64,000 nucleotides of DNA from JADKHC01 sp047600805 (GTDB taxonomy: Bacteria; Verrucomicrobiota; Verrucomicrobiia; Opitutales; Opitutaceae). The stretch spans positions 3,782,001 to 3,846,000 of the forward strand of contig JASGKG010000001.1 in NCBI GenBank assembly GCA_047600805.1. Reading direction: 5' to 3'. The translations under genes were made by a program, and so were the position numbers. How positions within the stretch are numbered: the first letter of the stretch is position 1; every line of letters begins with the position of its first letter. Below the pieces are notes generated by a model that did no database searches, was not told the origin of the DNA, and saw only the letters and a program-made list of their open reading frames with translations. This document shows, one piece after another, positions 35,407 through 43,862 of this stretch.

Positions 35407-36588
35407 ATGATTTACCGTCGTTTTGGCCGCACCGGTTTGCAGATGCCCGTATTCACGTGTGGTGGCATGCGCTACCAGCATAAGTGGCAGGACGTCCCGA
35501 TGGGCGAGATTCCGAGCGACGGTCAGGCGAATGTCGAAGCGTGCATCGAGCGCGCGCTTTCCCTCGGTATCAACCACATCGAGACGGCGCGCGGCTACGG
35601 GACCTCGGAAATGCAGCTTGGTCGGATTCTGCCCCGGCTTCCTCGCGACAAAATGATGGTCCAAACCAAAGTCGCGCCGACCGCGACCCCCGCGGAGTTT
35701 CGCGCGACCTTTGACAAGTCGATGGCGTATTTAGGACTCGAATACGTCGACCTGCTCTCATTTCACGGCATCAACACGCGACAACTTTTGGAGTGGGCGA
35801 TTCGCCCCGGTGGCTGCTTGGAAGAGGCCCGCAAAATTCAACGCGAAGGCCGCGCGCGGTTTATCGGTTTTTCGACTCACGCGACGACCGATATTATTTT
35901 GGACGCGGTCAACACGGGAGAATTCGATTACGTGAATCTCCACTGGTATTTTGTGAACGAGCTGAACTGGCCGGCCATTGAAGCGGCGCGTCGCCACGAC
36001 ATGGGCGTGTTCATCATCAGCCCGAATGACAAAGGCGGAAAACTCCAAGATCGCCCGCCGCTGATGGCGAGTCTCACGGCGCCGTTCACGCCGATGCAGT
36101 TTAACGATTTGTTCTGTTTCGCGCGTCCGGAAATTCATACGCTCAGCTTGGGTGTCTCACGGCCGTCGGACTTCGACGAACACGTGGCGATCCTACCGCA
36201 GATCGCGAAAGCCGCGGAGCTCGTCGCGCCGATCGAGAAGAAGTTGCGTGCGCGGATGGTCGAGGTGCACGGAGCCGAATGGTGTGCGCGTTGGCCCGAA
36301 GGGCTGCCGCACTACGTCGATGTTCCTGGCGAGATCAACGTGGCGGAGATCATGCGACTTTGGACCTACGGAGAGGGTTTGAATCTCGTGCCTTGGGCGA
36401 AAATGCGCTACAACCTCCTCGGCCAGGCCGACCACTGGTTCCCGGGGCAAAATTCCGCTCACGTCGATGCCGCGAAGCTTGCGCCGTGTCTTAAAAAGAG
36501 TCCGTTTGCCGCACGCATCCCTGAAATTCTGCGCCAGGCCCACACGAACTACTTCGAAGCGCCAAAGAAACGTCTGAGCCAAAGCTGA
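35407..36588 (+). CDS. Aldo/keto reductase
   Basis: A 393-residue AKR with a TIM-barrel domain: N-terminal RRFGRTGLQMPVFTCGGMR, HIETARGYGTSE holding the catalytic Asp/Tyr region (the usual Asp is here Glu in IETA), the catalytic Lys in MVQTKVAP, and the His in LLSFHGINT. About 100 extra C-terminal residues contain three Trp-rich segments and a Cys (EWCARWPEGLP), but no Fe-S motif CxxC. It resembles the group of long AKRs with a C-terminal helical extension. The substrate is unknown. Confidence 0.85.
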   Translation: MIYRRFGRTGLQMPVFTCGGMRYQHKWQDVPMGEIPSDGQANVEACIERALSLGINHIETARGYGTSEMQLGRILPRLPRDKMMVQTKVAPTATPAEFRATFDKSMAYLGLEYVDLLSFHGINTRQLLEWAIRPGGCLEEARKIQREGRARFIGFSTHATTDIILDAVNTGEFDYVNLHWYFVNELNWPAIEAARRHDMGVFIISPNDKGGKLQDRPPLMASLTAPFTPMQFNDLFCFARPEIHTLSLGVSRPSDFDEHVAILPQIAKAAELVAPIEKKLRARMVEVHGAEWCARWPEGLPHYVDVPGEINVAEIMRLWTYGEGLNLVPWAKMRYNLLGQADHWFPGQNSAHVDAAKLAPCLKKSPFAARIPEILRQAHTNYFEAPKKRLSQS

Positions 36589-36603
36589 ACGCAAGGCGCT
36601 GGC

Positions 36604-38496
36604 TTACTTCTTGGCGGCGTCTTCTTCCACTTCTAGGCGCAGGCAGTCGTACATCACGTTCTTCTGAGCGCTGCGGCCGGAACGCTGAGTCAGAGTGAGT
36701 TCGTTGGTGCCCTTCTTCATCAAGTCGGCGTTGAACCGGAGGAGAGTGAGCGAGTATTGGCCGTGTATTCCGGCGCGCATCATCGCGCTGTCGCTGCCCG
36801 TTGTGATCGTGCCGACGGAGCGCCCGTTCAATGCGACTTCAAGGTCTGCTTTGGTCGCCGCAGCGAGTGCGACGCTGAGCGTTCCCTTGCCTCGTTTCAG
36901 CGGCGTATCAACTTCGAAGAGGACTTTCCAAGTCGTGCCGACCCAATCTTTGCCCTGCTGTACGTTAACTTGGGCGTAGTTCCAGTCGGTACGCTCGTTG
37001 CTTTTGCCGATTGTAAAATTTACGCCCTTGGGGAAATCCTTCGGATACTGGAGCCAAAGCCCCCAGCGGCGGTAGTCGTCCCCGTGGCGGAATTCTTTGG
37101 CGGTACGGTCGGGTTTTCCTATTTGCCAGAGCTGGCGGCCATGCCGCGGCGGAATCCAATCGATCGTGTGCAGGTCCAGCGTCTCGCCTTTGGAAACGGT
37201 TACGTTGTCGCGTCGAAACTCGCCCATCACGCCATCGACAAAAGCGCAGAGCGTGTACCGGCCGGGTCGGACGTGCCGAATGGTGAAACGCCCCTCGTTA
37301 TCGGCGCGCACCCAGTACTGGTAGTTGTTAGACTGCTGCTGCCAATCGGGCGATGGCTCGGCGAGACCGACCCAGGCGTTTGCGGCGGACGCGTTGGCGT
37401 CTTGCGGATCGTTAAGCTTTAGCTCCCCCGTCACTGCGCCGCGTTCTGCGGGAGATGCGTACAGGGGATGCTTAACCCACGCGTAGGGCCAAGCCGCACG
37501 TTCTGCAGTCGCTTTTGCTTTCGCGTTGGCCCACAAATCATCGGCGCTCCCGCCGGAATTGAAGTACAGCAGGCAAGGACCATAAATCTTCTGCCACGCT
37601 TCGTTTCCGACGGAAACGTTGGCCGCGCCGTAGTGGCTGCAGCTAAATATTTTCATCAGGATCCGGCCGAAGTGGGCGGTGTTGTACTGCTTTGTCGGCC
37701 CGCCATTTTGGTCTTCAGTGCTCCCAGAGATCATCCAGCAGCCGATTTGTTTCTGGCGACCGATCCATCCGTGCACGAAATGCTCCCCGGCATCCACGAA
37801 GTCGTGGTATTTGTCCAGGATCATGCCCTTGAACGGACCGGCTGTGACCAACTGGGATTCTTTTGGACCTAAGGCGCGGATCGGCGTCGAGGACGGAGGC
37901 ATTTCGTATCGGCGCTGATCGTCGATCGCGATGAAGTCGAAGACATCGTCGCTCAGACGAAACAACCAGCGGTTTTGGCTGATCTCTCCGGCGGGCGCGC
38001 CTTTTTGGTGGGTGAAAACGACAAAAGCGTACAAACCGCTTTCGCCGCGGCGCATCGCGTAGTGCAACTCCACGCCGAACGGTTGACCAGGCCCAAGAGC
38101 TTTTTGGCTGATGCAGAGCTCGGCAAGATCGCCATTGTTTTCGGTCGGGTTTACCCGCAGCGAAAAATCGCCGGTGCGGATCTTTCCGTAGGTGGTTTTG
38201 TGATCTTTAAAATCAGTGTCCTCATCACCGGCGTGCCAATTCAGATATCCCGGCGAGGCCAGCATCGGCAGACCCTTATACGTGATCGCAAGAACGTTGC
38301 CGCTGGTCTTCTCGATCTCCGCGGAGACCAAACCATTTTCAAGAACCACGCTGCGGCCTTTGTCGCTGACGGTGACGGAGGCGCTTTCGGCTGCGAACAG
38401 AAAGAGCCCGGGATTGATCAGCAGCGCGACGCAGAAAAACGCGGCGACTTTCAAGAACCTGAGCCGACATGGGAATTGCAACGGGGTAGTTTGCAT
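36604..38496 (-). CDS. Rhamnogalacturonan lyase, PL4-like, secreted
   Basis: A 630-residue protein from the ATG at 38496 (a GTG directly upstream is an alternative). The signal peptide is RFLKVAAFFCVALLINPGLF. Residues ~40-330 form the beta-sandwich of polysaccharide lyase family 4. A FnIII-like middle domain (GRFTIRHVRPGRYTLCAFVDG) and a C-terminal CBM-like domain (TWKVLFEVDTPL, LRLEVEED) follow, the usual three-domain order. The enzyme cleaves rhamnogalacturonan I of pectin by beta-elimination. A PL9 pectate lyase gene lies 1.8 kb away. It is downstream of gpsA on the same strand, 41 bases apart. Confidence 0.85.
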   Translation of the reverse strand: MQTTPLQFPCRLRFLKVAAFFCVALLINPGLFLFAAESASVTVSDKGRSVVLENGLVSAEIEKTSGNVLAITYKGLPMLASPGYLNWHAGDEDTDFKDHKTTYGKIRTGDFSLRVNPTENNGDLAELCISQKALGPGQPFGVELHYAMRRGESGLYAFVVFTHQKGAPAGEISQNRWLFRLSDDVFDFIAIDDQRRYEMPPSSTPIRALGPKESQLVTAGPFKGMILDKYHDFVDAGEHFVHGWIGRQKQIGCWMISGSTEDQNGGPTKQYNTAHFGRILMKIFSCSHYGAANVSVGNEAWQKIYGPCLLYFNSGGSADDLWANAKAKATAERAAWPYAWVKHPLYASPAERGAVTGELKLNDPQDANASAANAWVGLAEPSPDWQQQSNNYQYWVRADNEGRFTIRHVRPGRYTLCAFVDGVMGEFRRDNVTVSKGETLDLHTIDWIPPRHGRQLWQIGKPDRTAKEFRHGDDYRRWGLWLQYPKDFPKGVNFTIGKSNERTDWNYAQVNVQQGKDWVGTTWKVLFEVDTPLKRGKGTLSVALAAATKADLEVALNGRSVGTITTGSDSAMMRAGIHGQYSLTLLRFNADLMKKGTNELTLTQRSGRSAQKNVMYDCLRLEVEEDAAKK

Positions 38497-38537
38497 CACC
38501 GTGAAGAGACGCAGCCAAGCTGTGAGTTGTTACGCTT

Positions 38538-39542
38538 TCACCGGCGGTGGATTTCAGGCTTGGGATCGCGCGACATGAGATCGCGCACGGCTTTGCGCGG
38601 ATCTTTGTCGGCGTAGAGGCTGGCGTAGACTTCGTCGATGATCGGCGTGACCGCGTCGGCTCGCCGGGCGAGCTGATACGCGCTGTTTGCAGTGGTCACG
38701 CCTTCGGCGACGACGAGGCCCATCTCTTTTTGAATTTCAGCGAGCTTGCGGCCTTTGCCGAGCTCTTCGCCAACGTGGCGGTTGCGACTGTGTTTGCTCG
38801 TGCACGTCACGATGAGATCGCCGATGCCGCTGAGGCCGGAGAAGGTTTCAGGACTGCCGCCGAGCGCGGCGCCGAGACGCGCCATCTCCACGATGCCACG
38901 CGTCATGAGGGCGGCCTTGGTGTTGTCGCCCATGCCCATGCCATCGAGAATGCCCGCGGCGAGCGCGAGGACGTTTTTCAACGAGCCGCCGAGCTCTGCG
39001 CCCACGACGTCGTCGGACGTGTAAATGCGCAGGTACTCGTTCATAAAGGTCTGCTGAACGGTTAGCGCGACTTGCGGATCGCGTGAGGCCGTCATCACGG
39101 CGGTGGGGACGCGGCGAGCGACTTCCTCAGCGTGACTCGGCCCGGTCAGAATGGCGTAACGCACATGACCGAGAAGCTCGTTAACCAGTTCGCTCATGCG
39201 TTTGCACGAACCAGTCTCTATCCCCTTGGCGACATTGACGTAGATGAGTTTTTCCGAACGCGGCACGGCGGCGAGTTTGCCGAGCAAACCGCGCATGTAC
39301 TGGCTCGGTGCGGCGAGGACGACGAGGTCGGCGTTGGCGCAGGCCGTAGCGAGATCCGGTTCGAAGCGGAGCGCTGCGGGCAGCTCCACGCCTTTTAGGA
39401 AGCGGTCGTTCCGACGCGTGAGCGCCATTTCGGCGAGGTAGTCGGAAAACGGCCCCCATAGGGTAACCGCGTGTTTGTTTTCACAGAGCACCATGGCCAA
39501 GGCCGTGCCCCAACCGCCGTCGCTGAGTACGCTGATGTTCAT
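38538..39542 (-). CDS. gpsA: Glycerol-3-phosphate dehydrogenase [NAD(P)+]
   Basis: It reduces dihydroxyacetone phosphate to sn-glycerol-3-phosphate for phospholipid synthesis. 334 residues. Catalytic Lys lies in LKNVLALAAGILDGM, and the C-terminal substrate signature GDLIVTCTSKHSRNRHVGEELG is present. The nucleotide motif is SDGGWGTALA, where the first Gly of the usual GAGSWG is Ser; the other Gly are kept. A DUF486 gene lies upstream and the PL4 lyase downstream on the same strand. Confidence 0.92.
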   Translation of the reverse strand: MNISVLSDGGWGTALAMVLCENKHAVTLWGPFSDYLAEMALTRRNDRFLKGVELPAALRFEPDLATACANADLVVLAAPSQYMRGLLGKLAAVPRSEKLIYVNVAKGIETGSCKRMSELVNELLGHVRYAILTGPSHAEEVARRVPTAVMTASRDPQVALTVQQTFMNEYLRIYTSDDVVGAELGGSLKNVLALAAGILDGMGMGDNTKAALMTRGIVEMARLGAALGGSPETFSGLSGIGDLIVTCTSKHSRNRHVGEELGKGRKLAEIQKEMGLVVAEGVTTANSAYQLARRADAVTPIIDEVYASLYADKDPRKAVRDLMSRDPKPEIHRR

Positions 39543-39603
39543 GGGTATGTTCGAGAGGGGAGTGAAGTTGGCAAAAGCAGTGTATACGGAACGATTTTGA
39601 CGA

Positions 39604-39969
39604 TTAATGACCGTTCGGGTTACCCGGTTTGAACGCAGTTGCGAAATACACCGCGAGCAAGATGAAGAGGAAACTCACTGCGTAGTTCCACGTGAGCCGC
39701 TCCTTGAGCACGATCCACGCGAACACGACAAACACACCGAGCGTGATGACCTCCTGAATAATCTTGAGCTGATAGCCTGTGAAACTGCCGCTCAGGTAAC
39801 CGAGGCGGTTTGCCGGAACCATCAGACAGTACTCAAAAAAAGCGATGCCCCACGACACCAGAATCACCGCGAGCAGGCTTTTGCCCTCGAGAAACTTGAA
39901 CTTCAGGTGGCCGTACCACGCGAGCGTCATGAAGATGTTGGAGCAGACGAGCAGCAAAATGGTTTTCAT
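39604..39969 (-). CDS. DUF486 / DMT-like small membrane protein
   Basis: A 121-residue protein with four membrane helices: TILLLVCSNIFMTLAWYGHL, LLAVILVSWGIAFFEYCLMV, IIQEVITLGVFVVFAWIVL, and AVSFLFILLAVYFATAF. The pattern, with EYCLMVPANRLGY in the middle, matches the DUF486 family, which belongs to the drug/metabolite transporter superfamily in half-size form. Function is unknown. It may share transcription with gpsA. Confidence 0.85.
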   Translation of the reverse strand: MKTILLLVCSNIFMTLAWYGHLKFKFLEGKSLLAVILVSWGIAFFEYCLMVPANRLGYLSGSFTGYQLKIIQEVITLGVFVVFAWIVLKERLTWNYAVSFLFILLAVYFATAFKPGNPNGH

Positions 39970-40044
39970 TTCGATTTACCCGGGCGAAAGGGGGGCAGTG
40001 TTGAATGGCTATTATTGGTCAGATCAGCTGGGAAGGTGGAGGGG

Positions 40045-40088
40045 CCGCGCCGCGTGCTGCTGGAATATTGCAGCACGTAAGGGCGCGG
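40045..40088. other. Long two-part hairpin upstream of the PL9 lyase gene
   Basis: In the 349-base gap between the divergent DUF486 and PL9 genes (39970-40318), CGTGCTGC (40053-40060) pairs with GCAGCACG (40070-40077). Outside it CCGCGCC (40045-40051) pairs with GGCGCGG (40082-40088). There is no T run. It is a good candidate for a structured leader or a small RNA, but I cannot assign a family. A cyclic-di-GMP riboswitch was considered and does not fit. No other gene is supported in this gap. Confidence 0.4.
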
Positions 40089-40318
40089 TTAGGGAAAGAG
40101 TTTGGTAGCGCGACGTGGATAGCCAAGGCAAGAAACGGTTTGATTATCGAGAGAAGAGCGTTTTGTTGTTCCGGCTCGTTGGCTTACCCCTTTTTCGGCC
40201 GGCGGGCTGCTTAAGTTACCTCCCTGCATCCACGTTCCTGAGCCCAGGCCCAGTTACCTTGGTGCTGTCTCTTTTCGTCGCCTCACGGCGATTTCATAAA
40301 CCACAACAAATCCAAAAC

Positions 40319-41404
40319 ATGAATACCCCGATGTCATCTGCTCATGTCTGGTGGTTGCGGACGCTCGTTGTCCTCGCCACCGGAACGTTCGCCAGCGTAA
40401 CCCACGCGGCCAACTACACTGTTAGCACGCCTGCCACGATCAAATCGCAGATCCAAGCCGCAGCCAGCGGCGACGTGATCACAATCCAATCTGGCACTTA
40501 CAACATGTCCGGCCTGGCGCCGATCAATCTCACCGCGAACGGGGTCACCATCGTCGGCACAAATGTGACGCTCGATTTCAAAGCAACCGCCACCACCGAT
40601 GTTCGCGGCATCCAGATCATCGGCGATAACAACTACGTTCGAGGGCTTACGATCAACAATGCGCCCGACAACGGCATTCACATTTCCGGCGACGGCAACA
40701 CGGTTGAGCGCTGCACGTTCAACACCTGCTACGACACCGGCCTCGAAATTTCCAAGGGCACGGGCGGCGCAGGTCCTGCGAACAACAAGGTCATCAACTG
40801 CGATTCGTATAACAATTACGACTCCAAGAAAGCCGGTAGCATGGCGGATGGTTTTGCCTGCAAGATGGGCATTGGTTCTGGCAACTCGTTTAAAGGTTGT
40901 CGCGCGGCGGGCAATTCCGACGACGCCTTCGATTTCTTCGCTGGCGACGGCTATGTCCAAGGCGCCGTGACGGTATCGTACTGCATTGCCGCGACGAGTG
41001 GCAAAGATACGGGCAATGGGAACGGTTTCAAATGTGGCAGCGCTTACTCGATAGCCAGTAGTTCGGCTCACAAGCTCGACCATTGCATCGCGTACAAAAA
41101 CCTCAAAAAGGGCTTCGACCAAAACCATAATCCGGCCGCGGTCGCGCTCTCGTACTGCACGGGCGCCAGCAATGGCACGTACAATTTCGCCTTCGGGGAA
41201 TTCGGGAAGGGCACTTTCGCGAAAAACGTTTCCACGGGCGGCTGGAGCGTAACGGGAACTCAGAGTGGCAATCTCACGAGTGTCAGTACGAGCGCCTTCG
41301 CGAGCACGAGCCTCAGCGCCGTCACACGCGACGGGAATGGCAATCTGCTCTTCAATAACTTCCTGAAGTACGCAAATTCCGGCGGCGCCGGAGCTAACCC
41401 TTAA
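40319..41404 (+). CDS. Secreted PL9-type pectate lyase
   Basis: A 361-residue protein; the signal peptide ends near THAANY (residue ~30). It is a right-handed beta-helix, mostly repeats of about 25 residues. The calcium Asp set D177, D201, D202 and D205 has the same spacing as the four Asp described in Pel9A of Dickeya, and Lys238 in NGFKCGS sits where the catalytic Lys is. GFDQNHNP and NGTYNFAF are further family marks. It cleaves polygalacturonate by beta-elimination outside the cell. The ATG at 40319 is preferred because it gives the signal peptide. Confidence 0.85.
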   Translation: MNTPMSSAHVWWLRTLVVLATGTFASVTHAANYTVSTPATIKSQIQAAASGDVITIQSGTYNMSGLAPINLTANGVTIVGTNVTLDFKATATTDVRGIQIIGDNNYVRGLTINNAPDNGIHISGDGNTVERCTFNTCYDTGLEISKGTGGAGPANNKVINCDSYNNYDSKKAGSMADGFACKMGIGSGNSFKGCRAAGNSDDAFDFFAGDGYVQGAVTVSYCIAATSGKDTGNGNGFKCGSAYSIASSSAHKLDHCIAYKNLKKGFDQNHNPAAVALSYCTGASNGTYNFAFGEFGKGTFAKNVSTGGWSVTGTQSGNLTSVSTSAFASTSLSAVTRDGNGNLLFNNFLKYANSGGAGANP

Positions 41405-41476
41405 GCGGTAGTCAGGACTTGCCGTCGCGAGCGAGGCACGTAAAGCGCTGCTCGTGACGGGAGGTTTTCGAGTGTT

Positions 41477-42103
41477 ATGAAAACGAAGTTTAGAAATGCG
41501 CTATATGGCGTGGCGTTAATCGCCAGCTTTGGACTTGGCGTCTGGTTTAAGTCGCAGCCCGCCGCCGCGTCCGAACACGAGCAGACCAGGCCAAATGCGC
41601 CGTTGCATTCCGCTACGACCGACGAGGCTGCAGGGATGGCGCCGCCGAGTGGCGTTCCGCTAAACGCCTACGCCTCGATCGACAATGATCTGCGCGGAGC
41701 GATGGAACAGGCGATGAAGCTGCCGTCCGAAACTCGTCTCGGCGCGATGCAGAACGTCATGGCGATTTGGCTGCGAAAAGATCGCTTGGCTGCCGCGGAT
41801 TGGATGACGGAGAAACGTGGCTTAAAAGAGTTTGAACCCCTTTCTGCGCAGGTTTCCGACGCGTTTTTTCCCGACGACACCGAGATGAGCGCGATGTTCT
41901 CGTTCGATCTGTCCGACGCGTCGTTGCGCGATGTGCGGGTGAATCGTCTTGTCGCCTACTGGAAAAGCGGTGCGCACCTCAAGTTCGACAATTCCCCTTG
42001 GGAAGTCGACGGTCCCGGCTCCGCGTCAGCTAGCTCACCAACACCGGTCGACTCCATTTCAAACCAGCCAACCCCCAACAACGAAACCGCTCCTCAGGGC
42101 TAA
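41477..42103 (+). CDS. Hypothetical exported protein
   Basis: A 208-residue protein with one N-terminal hydrophobic segment (MKTKFRNALYGVALIASFGLG) that could be a signal peptide or anchor. A helical region rich in Met, Arg and Leu follows (LRGAMEQAMKLPSETRLGAM), then a Pro/Ser/Thr/Asn-rich tail likely to be disordered. I recognise no family. It follows the PL9 lyase by 72 bases and overlaps the last four bases of the convergent epimerase gene. Confidence 0.55.
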   Translation: MKTKFRNALYGVALIASFGLGVWFKSQPAAASEHEQTRPNAPLHSATTDEAAGMAPPSGVPLNAYASIDNDLRGAMEQAMKLPSETRLGAMQNVMAIWLRKDRLAAADWMTEKRGLKEFEPLSAQVSDAFFPDDTEMSAMFSFDLSDASLRDVRVNRLVAYWKSGAHLKFDNSPWEVDGPGSASASSPTPVDSISNQPTPNNETAPQG

Positions 42104-43074
42104 CATTTGTAGTAGGCTTTGAACCACTCGACGAAGTTCGCGAGGCCGTCCTCAAGCGACGTTTTTGGTTCGAAGCCGACGGCCGCGCGCACGCGGTCGA
42201 TGCTCGCGCACGTCTCGGGAAGGTCGCCGGGCTGAGGCGGGAGCAGCTCGATGTTGGCGGTCTTGCCGAGCAGTTTCTCAAGCATTTGAACGAACAGCCG
42301 CATCTCGACCGGCCGATGGTGTCCGAGATTAAACACACGATAGGGCGGAATGACTGGTTCGGTCGGCGGATAAAGCAGCACCTTGAGCACACCGTCGACA
42401 ATGTCGTCGATGTAGGTAAAGTCGCGGAGTGACTTACCCTCGTTGAAAAGCTTCAGCGGTTTTCCTTCGCTGATCGCTTTAGCAAATAACACCGGCGACA
42501 TGTCGGGCCGGCCCCAGGGTCCGTAAACCGTGAAGAACCGCAGACCGGTGATGCGCAGCTTATGCAGATGTGCGTAGCTGTAAGCCATCAGCTCATTGCT
42601 TTTCTTCGTCGCCCCGTAAAACGAGATGGGCTGGTCGGTGATTTGGTCCTCGGAAAAGGGTAGCTTTGCGCCCGCGCCGTAGATGCTGCTCGATGACGCA
42701 AACACGAGGTGCTTCGGCGGACGGCTGCGACAAGCCTCGAGCACGTGCAGAAATCCCGTGATGTTGCTCTTTACGTAAACCGCCGGGTTCTCGCTGCTGT
42801 AGCGCACGCCCGCCTGAGCTCCCAAATGGATCACGTAGTCCGGCTTGAAATGGTTATAAATTCCGCTGAACGCCGCGGCGTCGCTGAAGTCGCCTTTGAC
42901 AAACCGAAAGTCCTCCAGCGCTTCCAATTGCTTCAGCCGCGCCTGCTTCAATTCCACGGAATAATAATCGTTCAAGTCATCGACGCCGAGAACTTCGCAG
43001 CGCTTAGTCTCTGCCAGGCGGCGGGATACGTGGTAACCGATGAAGCCGGCCGCGCCGGTCACGAGGACTTTCAT
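42100..43074 (-). CDS. UDP-glucuronate 4-epimerase-like protein
   Basis: A 324-residue extended SDR. The Rossmann motif GAAGFIGYH, the active-site YGATKKSNE (Tyr-x3-Lys) and the family signature GVRYSSENP before the Ser/Ala-rich SSSSIYG strand are present. The closest match is to UDP-GlcA/UDP-Gal 4-epimerases (LpsL/Cap1J type), which supply UDP-galacturonate for surface polysaccharide. It could also be a dehydratase of the same superfamily. It is convergent with the upstream hypothetical gene and stands alone on its strand. Confidence 0.85.
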   Translation of the reverse strand: MKVLVTGAAGFIGYHVSRRLAETKRCEVLGVDDLNDYYSVELKQARLKQLEALEDFRFVKGDFSDAAAFSGIYNHFKPDYVIHLGAQAGVRYSSENPAVYVKSNITGFLHVLEACRSRPPKHLVFASSSSIYGAGAKLPFSEDQITDQPISFYGATKKSNELMAYSYAHLHKLRITGLRFFTVYGPWGRPDMSPVLFAKAISEGKPLKLFNEGKSLRDFTYIDDIVDGVLKVLLYPPTEPVIPPYRVFNLGHHRPVEMRLFVQMLEKLLGKTANIELLPPQPGDLPETCASIDRVRAAVGFEPKTSLEDGLANFVEWFKAYYKC

Positions 43075-43309
43075 TGCGGTGGATGTAAAGTAATCCGTGC
43101 GGCGCTGCTAGGTCAAAAACGCGGCGCTTCAGCGAATCGCTTGCTTCGACGAGGTGGGCGCGTTCGAACTCCCGACGCGTCTCACGTCCTGTTCTCCGGC
43201 TCAGTAGCTAGCCCGAGTTCCGATCGTTAAATTCATGAAACTTTCTATTGATTGCGAAAAAATCACTCCTTTAAGTTGCGGCACTTTTGTCCCTTCGTTC
43301 GGTACACGC

Positions 43310-43645
43310 ATGAAAATCAAAGCCTATCTCAAGCCTTCTTGTGGATGGTCCAATGGCGTTCGCGCCATCATGCGGAAGTATTCACTGGCTTACGAGGACA
43401 TCGATATTATCAACAACCGCGCCAACTACGCCGAGATGGTCCAGAAGTCGGGCCAGCCGCTTTCGCCGTGCGTCGAAATCGACGGCGTCATGCTCGCCGA
43501 CGTGTCGGGTGAGGAAGTTGAAAATTACCTTCTTTCCAACGACCTCGTTAAACGAAGTGAAGCACCCGCGGACGTTCCGACGAACTCCGGCTGCTCTGAT
43601 GATGAGCACGCTAAAATGGCCACGAAAACAATCCGCTTCTTCTAA
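43310..43645 (+). CDS. Glutaredoxin-like protein with a CGWS site
   Basis: A 111-residue thioredoxin-fold protein. The first strand (KIKAYLKPS) is followed by CGWS, a one-Cys active site rather than the usual CPYC. LSPCVEIDGVML replaces the normal TVPQIFI region, keeping a Pro before the third strand. A His/Asp-containing C-terminal tail has another Cys (CSDDEHAKM). The start is unsure: ATG 43310 gives the normal fold start, ATG 43235 adds 25 residues. The fold is Grx-like; redox partner and target are unknown. A terminator follows. Confidence 0.7.
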   Translation: MKIKAYLKPSCGWSNGVRAIMRKYSLAYEDIDIINNRANYAEMVQKSGQPLSPCVEIDGVMLADVSGEEVENYLLSNDLVKRSEAPADVPTNSGCSDDEHAKMATKTIRFF

Positions 43646-43679
43646 AACCGAGGCATCGTTCGTAACATTCTGATACGAG

Positions 43680-43708
43680 CCGGCCTCAAGAACGGGGCCG
43701 GTTTTTTT
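43680..43708 (+). terminator. Rho-independent terminator after the glutaredoxin-like gene
   Basis: CCGGCC (43680-43685) pairs with GGCCGG (43696-43701) around a 10-base loop and is followed by seven T. It lies 34 bases after the stop and before gltB. Confidence 0.85.
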
Positions 43709-43862
43709 ATGCGCGATCACCTTTGAAACGTAAAAAACCGACACAGCAGTAAATTTTTTGGCCGCTGTACTGCTTCCGCTTTCTTTTTTGATCGATCAGC
43801 CGCTATTTCCTCTCGAAAATTTTCAGCTTTACTAATTGACCCACCCTCTAACACCGCACGGT

